Source of the DNA: Ilumatobacteraceae bacterium
GTDB lineage: Bacteria; Actinomycetota; Acidimicrobiia; Acidimicrobiales; Ilumatobacteraceae
Direction: 5' to 3'
NCBI GenBank assembly: GCA_016650435.1
Contig: JAENVT010000300.1
Location: 1-6,009 of the forward strand
DNA length: 6,009 nt
Shown: positions 1 to 6,009 of the stretch, piece after piece
How the letters are laid out: the number at the start of each line of letters is the position of its first letter
Position numbering within the stretch: position 1 is the first letter of the stretch
The notes under the pieces: generated by a model
What the model saw: the letters and a program-made list of their open reading frames with translations, nothing else
Told to the model about the DNA's origin: nothing
The model's database searches: none
Translations under genes and position numbers: made by a program

Positions 1-1905
1 ATCGAGTTGCGCAACACCACTGCCTCGGCGGTATCGGCAGTCGTCGAACTGGAGGTTGCCGCCGACTTCGCCGACGTCTTTGCGATCAAGGAAGGCCGAC
101 CGAGTAGCGAAGGCGAGCACTCGCTGGAGGTCAAAGAAAACAGCCTCCTGTTCAGCTGGCGCCTCGGAGACGTTCACCGGCAGGCAGAGCTCAGCGTCGA
201 CGGACCTCCCGTGCAGGTGTCGACTCGTGGATTCGTCTGGAGCGTCAACATCGAGCGGCATGGCGTGTGTATGTTGCAACTCGATCTCACCGTTGCCCTC
301 GGCACCTCATGGATCGAGCGCCGACACCACCATCCGAACCTCCCAAATGCGGCCAATCGCAACGAGGGTTGGCTGTCGTCGGTGCCGAAGTTGCGATCGG
401 CCAATCGGCAGCTCAGCGCGGCATACGACCGCTCGGTCGAAGACATCGGCGCCTTGCGGTTGCACGATCCAACGGGCCGTCACCGACCGGTCATCGCCGC
501 CGGCGCACCGTGGTACATGACGCTGTTCGGCCGCGACGCGCTGATCAGCGCGTACATGGCTCTACCGATCGACCCGACGCTGGCGATAGGTGTTCTTGAA
601 GCACTCGCCGAACTGCAAGGCGACGAGGTCGACCTTGCATCGGAGGAAGAGCCGGGGCGCATCATGCACGAGACGCGCTATCTCGGTATCGACGCACCGA
701 CGCTGACCGGCGGCAGCACGTACTACGGCTCCGTCGACGCAACGCCGCTGTTCGTCGTCTTGCTCGGCGAGCTCAGTCGCTGGGGCCTCGGCGAGGACGC
801 CTTGCGGAAGTTGTTACCCAACGCCGATCGAGCGTTTGCGTGGATGGCCGAGTACGGCGACAGGGACGGCGACGGGTACATCGAATATCAGAAGACGTCA
901 GATCGCGGATTGACCAACCAGGGTTGGAAGGATTCGAACGATGGGATTCGTTATCGCGATGGCCGCGTTGCCGAAACGCCGCTGGCGCTGTGCGAGGTGC
1001 AGGGCTATGCCTATGCCGCTCATCGAGCCCGCGCCGCGATCGCCGCGAGGCTTGGTGATCCCGAAACTGTGGCCCTTCACTCGAAGCTGGCGGCCGAGCT
1101 CAAGACGCGATTCAATCGCGACTTCTGGCTGGAGGAGCACGGCTGGTACGCGGTCGCGCTGGGGCCCGACAAGGAACACGTCGATTCGTTGACGTCCAAC
1201 ATCGGTCACTGCCTGTGGAGCGGAATCGTCGACGACGACCGCGCCGCGTTGATTGCCGAGCGGTTGATGTCGCGGCCGATGTGGAATGGATGGGGGATCA
1301 GGACGCTGGCCGACGACGAGCGTGCCTATGACCCGATGAGCTACCACTGCGGGACGGTGTGGCCTCACGACGGTGCGTTGTGTGCTGCCGGCCTGAAGGC
1401 GTACGGATTCGATGCGCACGCCTTGACCGTTGCCAACGGCCTGCTCGCTGCTTCCGAGTCGTGGCAAGGCCGGCTCCCCGAACTGTTCAGCGGGCTCGAT
1501 CGAGCCGACGTCGAGACGCCGATTCCGTTCCCGACGTCGTGTTCGCCACAGGCCTGGGCGGCAGCAACGCCGTTCTTGTTGCTGCGAATAATGTTGGGGC
1601 TCGAACCCGACGATGCCCTGGGTCTGAAGGTCGACCCGATTCCCGGTGCTATCGAAGACGATCTGTTGTTGGTCGGCGTTCGTCTGGTCGACCGGCGTTT
1701 CAACATACGCATCGACGATGGTGTCGTTGCTGTCCGCGAGCTCCGCACGGATGAGGCGGCTGTCGCCTCCAACGGTTCGATTGCGACCAAAGTCAATCCG
1801 GCGGCCGAGCCGTCAGATGGCGTCGAAGGGCCTCCGCGACGCCGGATCCGAAACTGGCCGTGGTCAAATGTACGCCGGAAGCTCGAACAGCGTCGTCGGA
1901 GTTAG
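1..1905 (+). CDS. Glycogen debranching enzyme / amylo-alpha-1,6-glucosidase (5'-truncated by window edge)
   Basis: Predicted cytoplasmic glycosidase that removes alpha-1,6-linked glucose at branch points of glycogen-like glucans. The frame is open from base 1, and the first residues already lie inside the N-terminal debranching-enzyme domain (DFADVF at codons 22-27, counting base 1 as codon 1), so the true start and perhaps 100 residues lie upstream; the TTG at 7 is not a credible start. The (alpha/alpha)6-barrel follows with family signatures: GAPWYMTLFGRD (168-179), NQGWKDS (306-312), SNIGHCLW (399-406), YHCGTVWPHD (448-457), LPELFSG (492-498) and PTSCSPQAW (511-519). Asp311 and Glu494 are candidate catalytic acids (inference). 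A short beta-rich end covers about 539-590. The last 37 codons form a basic tail rich in Arg and lie wholly opposite the 3' end of the converging HAD gene, so they may be a recent extension. There is no GH13 transferase barrel, so this is the single-activity bacterial form. Substrate specificity (glycogen or another branched glucan) is not provable here. Confidence 0.93.
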   Translation: MELRNTTASAVSAVVELEVAADFADVFAIKEGRPSSEGEHSLEVKENSLLFSWRLGDVHRQAELSVDGPPVQVSTRGFVWSVNIERHGVCMLQLDLTVALGTSWIERRHHHPNLPNAANRNEGWLSSVPKLRSANRQLSAAYDRSVEDIGALRLHDPTGRHRPVIAAGAPWYMTLFGRDALISAYMALPIDPTLAIGVLEALAELQGDEVDLASEEEPGRIMHETRYLGIDAPTLTGGSTYYGSVDATPLFVVLLGELSRWGLGEDALRKLLPNADRAFAWMAEYGDRDGDGYIEYQKTSDRGLTNQGWKDSNDGIRYRDGRVAETPLALCEVQGYAYAAHRARAAIAARLGDPETVALHSKLAAELKTRFNRDFWLEEHGWYAVALGPDKEHVDSLTSNIGHCLWSGIVDDDRAALIAERLMSRPMWNGWGIRTLADDERAYDPMSYHCGTVWPHDGALCAAGLKAYGFDAHALTVANGLLAASESWQGRLPELFSGLDRADVETPIPFPTSCSPQAWAAATPFLLLRIMLGLEPDDALGLKVDPIPGAIEDDLLLVGVRLVDRRFNIRIDDGVVAVRELRTDEAAVASNGSIATKVNPAAEPSDGVEGPPRRRIRNWPWSNVRRKLEQRRRS

Positions 1906-2461
1906 CGACGCCAACGGCGATCGTGGCGATGTTGAACATCGGTACGTCGTTCGATGCGTCTCCGATCGCCATGATCGCAAGCTCCTCGAGATGCAGCTCT
2001 GCAATCGCCGCCCGTAAGCCCGTGCCCTTGTCGCAGCCTGCCGGCGTCAACGCGATCGAGCCCTTGTTGGTGATGACTCTGCGCTGGCTGCCGACACGAT
2101 CGCGCACCTCCGTCACGACGTCGAGTGAAGTTGTTGGCGCGCCGATGACGACGTGACCGATGTCGAGGTTCGGAACGCCGGCAGCCCGCAGCGCGGCGAT
2201 GAGGTCGACCTCTGCTGGATCGGCGAGCAGCGTGAGTTCGGAGGTGCCAACATTCACAAGCACACCGCCCTCTTCGCATATCGCCCGCTCGGTCAACGCC
2301 AGTACGTCGGGTACGACATAGTCGAGCTCTTCCCAACGTCGACCTGTGACAATGACCAGCGTGTGGCCGTCAGCCCGGGCTACACGAAGCGCTTCGACGG
2401 CCTCGTCGGCGACGCCAATGCCGTCGAACAGCGTTCCGTCGACGTCAACGGCGATCACCAT
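1793..2461 (-). CDS. HAD-superfamily (subfamily IIB, Cof/phosphoglycolate-phosphatase-like) hydrolase
   Basis: Predicted Mg2+-dependent sugar- or small-molecule-phosphate phosphatase, cytoplasmic, 222 residues. All four HAD motifs are visible: motif I DVDGT (6-10, nucleophile Asp6 and acid/base Asp8), motif II VTGR (38-41, Thr39), motif III Lys145 in CDKGTGL, and motif IV GDASND (167-172). The stretch at about 80-130 between motifs II and III is a compact C2-type cap. The length is near archaeal phosphoglycolate phosphatases and shorter than typical Cof or OtsB proteins. OtsB usually has a GDD-x-TDE motif IV, which is absent here, so trehalose-6-phosphate phosphatase activity is only a context-based idea. 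The ATG at 2461 is chosen because motif I begins five residues later and a purine-rich site precedes it; a GTG at 2509 would add 16 basic residues with no fold. The gene diverges from otsA and overlaps the debranching gene by 113 bp at its 3' end. The overlapped part includes the conserved final helix, so this frame is real there. Substrate unknown. Confidence 0.9.
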   Translation of the reverse strand: MVIAVDVDGTLFDGIGVADEAVEALRVARADGHTLVIVTGRRWEELDYVVPDVLALTERAICEEGGVLVNVGTSELTLLADPAEVDLIAALRAAGVPNLDIGHVVIGAPTTSLDVVTEVRDRVGSQRRVITNKGSIALTPAGCDKGTGLRAAIAELHLEELAIMAIGDASNDVPMFNIATIAVGVANSDDAVRASGVHLTTASFGSGVAEALRRHLTARPPD

Positions 2462-2471
2462 TTGCTGCACA

Positions 2472-2477
2472 CCCCTT
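2472..2477 (-). promoter_or_regulatory. Ribosome binding site of the HAD hydrolase gene
   Basis: Read on the minus strand this is AAGGGG, 10 bases before the ATG at 2461. It supports that ATG over the in-frame GTG at 2509. The match to the anti-Shine-Dalgarno core is moderate. Confidence 0.5.
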
Positions 2478-2542
2478 CTTACCTGCTTTCTTACGGGATT
2501 TCGTACCACTCATGACGAAGAGATGAACATCTGCGCCGTCCA

Positions 2543-2569
2543 GGTTTCGACCGGGGTACGATCGGGTAT
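2543..2569 (+). promoter_or_regulatory. Stress sigma factor (SigF/SigB-type) promoter for otsA
   Basis: The sequence shows GGTTT at 2543-2547, a 16-base spacer, and GGGTAT at 2564-2569. This matches the published mycobacterial SigF consensus (GGTTT, 15-17 bases, GGGTA) and resembles the GGGTAT -10 element of Bacillus and Streptomyces SigB-type promoters. It lies in the only divergent gap of the window and points at otsA. Transcription would begin near 2575-2577, about 15 bases before the ATG at 2591 or about 36 before the GTG at 2612. Stress control of trehalose synthesis is well known (for example RpoS control of otsBA in E. coli), so the position makes biological sense. That the host has a SigF/SigB homologue is assumed. 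Confidence 0.6.
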
Positions 2570-2590
2570 AGCGGACGGGCTTTTGCTGGG

Positions 2591-4054
2591 ATGAACATGA
2601 AAGGGCCTGTTGTGATCAATGGACTCGTCGTGGCGGCCAATCGGCTGCCGGTCGAAGTCAGCGCTGACGGGCAGTTCCATTCCAGTCCCGGGGGTTTGGC
2701 ATCGGCGTTGTCGTCGGTCACGGAAGCCGGCACACATTGGGTCGGCTGGGGCGGCCCGGAGGCTGGCAGCCTGAAACAGTTCGACTACGGTGACCTGCAG
2801 CTTCACCCGGTGACGTTGTCGCCCGACGAGGTCGAGCGGTACTACAGCGGGTTCTCGAACGCAATCCTGTGGCCGCTGTTCCACGGCCGCCTGCGCAAGG
2901 TCGAACTGAAGCGCGAATGGTGGCATTCGTACCGGATCGTCAACCGCCGGTTTGCTACCGCGGTCACGCGCATTGCCCCGCTCGGCGGAACGGTGTGGGT
3001 TCACGACTACCACCTGCTTCTTGCGCCGGCGATGATCCGTGCCAAGCGACCAGACCTGCACATCGGCCTGTTCCTGCACATCCCATTTCCCAACGCTCAG
3101 TTGTTCTCGATGCTTCCGTGGCGCAAGGAAGTCATCAAGGGGATGCTCGGCGCCGACGTCCTGGGGTTCCAGGTCGCCGAGGATGTCGCCAACTTCGTTG
3201 CTGCCGCAGATCGCCTGGTCGACGCCCGAACCAGAGGGCATGCCTTGTTCGACGGTGTACATGTCGTCGATGTCGATGCGTTCCCCATTTCCATCGACTT
3301 CGCTCATTGGGACGCACTCGGTGAGAAGGCCGGCGAACAGGCCAAGCAGCACCAAGACGACCTCGGTGTCGAATCGATCTTCCTCGGCATCGACCGGCTC
3401 GACTACACCAAAGGGATATCTCAACGACTGCGGGCGTTCGGTGAGTTGCTCGACGAAGGCCGCCTCGACAAGGAGAAGTGTGCGTTCGTCCAGGTCGCGG
3501 TGCCCAGCCGTGCTGATGTCCGGGCGTACGAAGACGAGCGCGAAGAGGTCGAAGCGTTGATTGCCAGAATCAACGGCAAGCACGCGCGCGCCAACGGCTC
3601 CGTGCCGGTCGTTTACATGGACACAACACTCGACGAGGTCGAAATGGCCGCGTGGTTCAGGGCCGCGAACGCGCTCGTCGTCACGTCGCTAGCCGACGGC
3701 ATGAACCTGGTCGCCAAGGAATTCGCAGCTGCCCGCGGCGATCTCCAGGGCGCGCTTGTCCTCAGTGAGTTTGCCGGCGCGGCGCAAGACCTCGATGGCG
3801 CATTGATCGTGAACCCCTACGACATCGAGGCGATCAAGCGGTCACTCGTCGCGGCCATCGAGATGCCTGCCGTCGAACGTGCCGCGCGACTCAAGACCAT
3901 GCGAGCCGCTGTTCAGCACAACGACGTGCACCGGTGGGCGCGCAACTTCCTGACTCGGTTGCAGTCGTCAGCGCCCGTTCGCTCCAGCGATCTGGCGTTG
4001 CGTACCGATGGCGCGAATGTCGTCGGTTCGGAGACAGTCCGGAAGCTCCGGTAA
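2591..4054 (+). CDS. otsA: Alpha,alpha-trehalose-phosphate synthase (UDP-forming), GT20
   Basis: Makes trehalose 6-phosphate from UDP-glucose and glucose 6-phosphate in the cytoplasm, the first step of the OtsA-OtsB trehalose pathway. The 487 residues match the usual GT20 length with no fused phosphatase domain. Signatures in order: NRLP (17-20), GGLASAL (34-40), HWVGWGG (49-55), YYSGFSNAILWPLFH (84-98), WVHDYHL (136-142), HIPFP (163-167), DRLDYTKG (268-275, with Arg269 and Lys274 equivalent to E. coli Arg262 and Lys267), PSR (305-307), DGMNLVAKE (369-377) and VLSEFAG (390-396). All expected active-site positions that I can place are present, so it should be active. The tail after about residue 458 is variable and probably disordered. 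The start is uncertain: ATG 2591, ATG 2597 or GTG 2612; the last has the best ribosome site. A stress-type promoter lies just upstream, the HAD phosphatase gene diverges from it, and a GT4 gene follows after 24 bases. Confidence 0.97.
   Translation: MNMKGPVVINGLVVAANRLPVEVSADGQFHSSPGGLASALSSVTEAGTHWVGWGGPEAGSLKQFDYGDLQLHPVTLSPDEVERYYSGFSNAILWPLFHGRLRKVELKREWWHSYRIVNRRFATAVTRIAPLGGTVWVHDYHLLLAPAMIRAKRPDLHIGLFLHIPFPNAQLFSMLPWRKEVIKGMLGADVLGFQVAEDVANFVAAADRLVDARTRGHALFDGVHVVDVDAFPISIDFAHWDALGEKAGEQAKQHQDDLGVESIFLGIDRLDYTKGISQRLRAFGELLDEGRLDKEKCAFVQVAVPSRADVRAYEDEREEVEALIARINGKHARANGSVPVVYMDTTLDEVEMAAWFRAANALVVTSLADGMNLVAKEFAAARGDLQGALVLSEFAGAAQDLDGALIVNPYDIEAIKRSLVAAIEMPAVERAARLKTMRAAVQHNDVHRWARNFLTRLQSSAPVRSSDLALRTDGANVVGSETVRKLR
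2600..2605 (+). promoter_or_regulatory. Possible ribosome binding site for an internal GTG start of otsA
   Basis: AAAGGG stands 6 bases before an in-frame GTG at 2612. Initiation there would give a protein beginning MINGLVVAANRLP, a short leader before the conserved NRLP motif, as in E. coli OtsA. The ATG at 2591 has no good site in front of it. The ATG at 2597 has only a weak GGGA five bases upstream. Confidence 0.35.
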
Positions 4055-4065
4055 TCGCCGGCATC

Positions 4066-4069
4066 GAGG
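4066..4069 (+). promoter_or_regulatory. Ribosome binding site of the GT4 gene
   Basis: GAGG, 9 bases before the ATG at 4079, within the 24-base gap after the otsA stop. It supports this start and separate translation of the second gene of a probable otsA-GT4 transcript. Confidence 0.5.
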
Positions 4070-4078
4070 CAACAGCTC

Positions 4079-5116
4079 ATGGACATCGCCATCATCGCCC
4101 CGCCCTGGTTGCCTGTGCCGGCACCTGCCTATGGTGGAACCGAAGCCGTGCTCGACGAGTTGGCCCGCGGGCTGCAGGCCGCCGGTCACGAGGTCCTGTT
4201 GGTCTGCCATCCTCATTCGCAATGCCCGGTGCCGAAGGCATCGGTGATCCCCGCCGAAGATACGGTTCGCATGGGACGGGCCAGCATCGAACTGGAACAT
4301 GTCATCGGGGCGTACGAGTTGGTCAAGAACTGTGACGTCGTTCATGACAACACGCTTGCCGGGCCGATCTACTCGGCGCGTTATCCCAATCTTCCCGTGG
4401 TAACGACGAACCACAATCCATTCACTCGCACGTACAACGCGGTGTTCGGCGCATCGGTGCCGCGTGTTGCGCTGGTGGCAATCTCGCAATCGCACGCATC
4501 GTCGACGCATCTGCCAGTCGACGCCGTCGTGCACCACGGCATCAACGTCGACGACTATCCTTTTGGTGCCGGCGACGGCGGATATGTTGCCCTGCTCGGG
4601 CGGATGACAGAGAACAAGGGTGTGCATCGAGCCATTGCTGTCGCTCGCGCCGCGGGGATGCGTCTGAAGATCGCCGCTAAAATGCGCGAGCCGCACGAGA
4701 TCGCCTACTTCGAGGAATTCGTCAAGCCGCATCTGGGTGACGATGTCATCTATCTCGGCGAGGTCGATGCCGACGGTAAGCGCGAGCTGCTTGCTTCGGC
4801 GGCAGCGCTGCTGAATCCCATCAGCTGGCGCGAACCATTCGGCATGGTCATGCTCGAGGCAATGGCATGCGGTACACCGGTGGTCGGTTGCCCGCAGGGG
4901 GCTGCACCAGAGATCGTCGAGCACGACGTCACCGGATTTCTTGGTGACAGCGATGGAGAATTGATCAACGGTCTGTTGTCGCTTGATCGCATCGATCGTC
5001 GAGTGTGTCGCGAGCAGGTTCGGCAGCGCTTCTCTGTCGAACGAATGGTCGACGGGTATGTGCAGGTCTACGAGCGGCAGCGCAGCAACTACCCCGCGGC
5101 TGCCGCGTCGAGCTGA
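4079..5116 (+). CDS. Glycosyltransferase family 4 (GT-B fold, retaining), acceptor unknown
   Basis: Predicted cytoplasmic nucleotide-sugar-dependent glycosyltransferase, 345 residues, complete two-Rossmann GT-B architecture. The N-terminal acceptor domain opens with MDIAIIAPPW and carries the glycine-rich loop YGGTE (18-22); SQSHA (136-140) and HGI (153-155) close this half. The C-terminal donor domain has GRMTENKG (174-181, phosphate-binding) and the E-x7-E pair Glu252/Glu260 in EPFGMVMLE, followed by AMACGTPVVG (261-270). There is no signal peptide or membrane segment. The conserved motif VDALTSN-like features of the debrancher are absent; this is a transferase, not a hydrolase. The ATG is preceded by GAGG, and Rossmann strand 1 begins at residue 2, so the start is secure. 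It lies 24 bases behind otsA with no visible promoter or terminator between, suggesting co-transcription and a role near trehalose, glucan or compatible-solute synthesis (inference). The sugar donor and acceptor cannot be read from sequence; polysaccharide or glycolipid synthesis are alternatives. The last 28 bases overlap the converging transporter gene. Confidence 0.92.
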   Translation: MDIAIIAPPWLPVPAPAYGGTEAVLDELARGLQAAGHEVLLVCHPHSQCPVPKASVIPAEDTVRMGRASIELEHVIGAYELVKNCDVVHDNTLAGPIYSARYPNLPVVTTNHNPFTRTYNAVFGASVPRVALVAISQSHASSTHLPVDAVVHHGINVDDYPFGAGDGGYVALLGRMTENKGVHRAIAVARAAGMRLKIAAKMREPHEIAYFEEFVKPHLGDDVIYLGEVDADGKRELLASAAALLNPISWREPFGMVMLEAMACGTPVVGCPQGAAPEIVEHDVTGFLGDSDGELINGLLSLDRIDRRVCREQVRQRFSVERMVDGYVQVYERQRSNYPAAAASS

Positions 5117-6009
5117 GCTTGGGTTACACCGCACCGCTTGGCTGAGGCGTCGAGCAGCGCATTGACTTCGGGTGGTCGAGGTGCTGAGGCAATGCCGAGC
5201 GCCAGGAGATCGGCCTCGGAGGTGTTGGCCAACAGGTCGTCGGCTGCACAGCGGGCGATACCGGGATCGACGCCCACCTTGGTCAGAGCGTCCCAGAACG
5301 CGCCGGCGACGAGACCGGTCGGTCGATCGGTTGGACCGGCAGGCAAGGTGTCGCCTGGCGGCAGTGACGTCGTCGACGGTGCAGCGGTCGTGGGCGGTGG
5401 GATGGTGGCGGGCGCCTCGACGCTGGAGGCAGCCTGCACCGTGATCGCCACAACCTTGTCTTCGCGTACGGAGGCAATCACGATTGCGATGCCGAGCACC
5501 GCAATCAAGGCTCCGCCGACCCAACCGGCAGCCGCCCGACCCGAACGCGACGGGTCCGAGTCTGATGCCGGGCCCATCGCCAGCAGACCCCGGCGATCAG
5601 CTTCTTTGACGAGCGGTGGCACGACGACGAGTGCCGACAACAAGGCGACGCCGATGTTGATCGTGACGACGGTTCCGAAGTCAGCGAGCAATGGCAGCGA
5701 CGAGAACATCAACACGGCGAAGCCGCCGAGCGTTGTCAGCGCTGATGTGAAGAACGCCCGCCCGGTGCGACGTGCGGCCATGTGCGTGCTGACCTCGGGA
5801 TCGAAACCGCGATTGCGTTCCTCTGCGTAGCGGGCGATGAGCAAAACGGAAAACTCCGCACATGTCGCAACCACCAATGGTCCACCGACTGTCGACAACG
5901 GGCTGAGCGTGATGTTGAGCACTCGCACGAGCACCGCCGATGTGCCGACCGCGACGAGCACAGGAATCATCGTCAACAGTCCACGCGCCAGGTCGCGATA
6001 GCGCAGCAC
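5089..6009 (-). CDS. MMPL/RND-superfamily transporter, C-terminal part, with extra membrane segment and two-Cys extracytoplasmic domain (5'-truncated by window edge)
   Basis: The frame is open at the right edge, so only the C-terminal 306 codons of a much larger membrane protein are seen. Counting from the edge, hydrophobic segments lie at about 10-32, 36-60, 84-106 and 111-133. Between them are patterns typical of MMPL/RND proteins: AEFSVLLIARYAEER (51-65), RTGRAFFTSALTTLGGFAVL (81-100) and the last core helix ending VVVPPL (128-133). These proteins export lipids or hydrophobic compounds using the proton gradient. After a basic cytoplasmic stretch (135-160) comes an unusual extra membrane segment (162-182), a Pro/Thr-rich linker (about 199-231) and a small helical domain (232-306) with Cys254 and Cys293. 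By topology the tail should face outside. The cargo is unknown. The gene converges on the GT4 gene with a 28-base overlap and is probably independent of the trehalose genes. Membrane assignment is firm; the exact subfamily is not. Confidence 0.88.
   Translation of the reverse strand: MLRYRDLARGLLTMIPVLVAVGTSAVLVRVLNITLSPLSTVGGPLVVATCAEFSVLLIARYAEERNRGFDPEVSTHMAARRTGRAFFTSALTTLGGFAVLMFSSLPLLADFGTVVTINIGVALLSALVVVPPLVKEADRRGLLAMGPASDSDPSRSGRAAAGWVGGALIAVLGIAIVIASVREDKVVAITVQAASSVEAPATIPPPTTAAPSTTSLPPGDTLPAGPTDRPTGLVAGAFWDALTKVGVDPGIARCAADDLLANTSEADLLALGIASAPRPPEVNALLDASAKRCGVTQAQLDAAAAG

Noticed and set aside
898..1467. A 189-codon minus-strand open frame inside the debranching gene
   Set aside because: Composition-driven shadow of a conserved catalytic barrel; no ribosome site or family features seen.
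2476..2494. Direct repeat TTCTTAC at 2476-2482 and 2488-2494 as an operator
   Set aside because: Seven bases repeated once at 12-base spacing in the HAD leader; the proximal copy overlaps its ribosome site. Too short to claim as a regulator site.
2153..2515. A 120-codon plus-strand open frame opposite the HAD gene
   Set aside because: It is antisense to HAD motifs I and II and has no features of its own.
2490..2530. Minus-strand promoter for the HAD gene (TTCATC, 16 bases, TACGAA)
   Set aside because: Each hexamer matches the housekeeping consensus at only about three positions, so it cannot be distinguished from chance.
2510..3583. A 357-codon minus-strand open frame opposite the first two thirds of otsA
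   Set aside because: It is the antisense of strongly conserved GT20 motifs, shows no domain of its own, and runs through the intergenic promoter region.
4048..4061. CCGG-TAATCG-CCGG inverted repeat between otsA and GT4 as a terminator
   Set aside because: A 4-bp stem with no U-tract is too weak, and it includes the otsA stop codon; more likely chance.
5313..5340. Palindrome-like stretch GACCGGTCGGTCGATCGGTT within the transporter tail
   Set aside because: It lies in the coding region for the Pro/Thr-rich linker, and such GC-rich repeats follow from that codon use.
3968..5524. A 518-codon open frame on the minus strand opposite the otsA end, all of GT4 and the start of the transporter region
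   Set aside because: Its translation is rich in Arg, His, Cys and Ser with no recognisable fold, and it lies antisense to a clearly conserved GT4. Long shadow frames are expected in GC-rich DNA.

Overview
The window looks like chromosomal DNA of a high-G+C bacterium, most likely an actinomycetote. The coding sequence is strongly GC-rich. The trehalose-phosphate synthase, the single-barrel glycogen debranching enzyme and the MMPL/RND transporter resemble actinobacterial versions. A stress-type promoter of the mycobacterial SigF / streptomycete SigB kind also sits in front of otsA. An Acidimicrobiia-like host is my impression only. There is no sign of mobile DNA, phage, CRISPR, rRNA or tRNA.

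Layout, left to right. (1) Positions 1-1905, plus strand: the 3' part of a glycogen debranching enzyme / amylo-alpha-1,6-glucosidase, cut by the left edge. (2) Positions 1793-2461, minus strand: a small HAD-IIB phosphatase that converges on the debranching gene and overlaps its 3' end by 113 bp. (3) Positions 2462-2590: the only true intergenic gap, divergent, holding a near-ideal general-stress promoter pointing at otsA. (4) Positions 2591-4054, plus strand: otsA, trehalose-6-phosphate synthase. (5) Positions 4079-5116, plus strand: a GT4 glycosyltransferase 24 bp behind otsA, probably in the same transcript. (6) Positions 5089-6009, minus strand: the C-terminal part of an MMPL/RND-type membrane transporter, cut by the right edge and overlapping the GT4 gene tail-to-tail by 28 bp. 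No gene-free stretch reaches 300 bases.

How the genes may work together (inference). OtsA makes trehalose 6-phosphate from UDP-glucose and glucose 6-phosphate. No classical otsB is present, and the divergent HAD phosphatase is the local candidate for dephosphorylation, although its motifs are closer to Cof/phosphoglycolate-phosphatase types. The debranching enzyme would release glucose from alpha-1,6 branches of storage glucan. The GT4 enzyme would move a sugar to an unknown acceptor. Together they suggest a stress-linked storage-glucan/trehalose locus. The transporter is probably unrelated; its notable feature is an extra C-terminal membrane segment followed by a Pro/Thr-rich linker and a two-cysteine extracytoplasmic domain.
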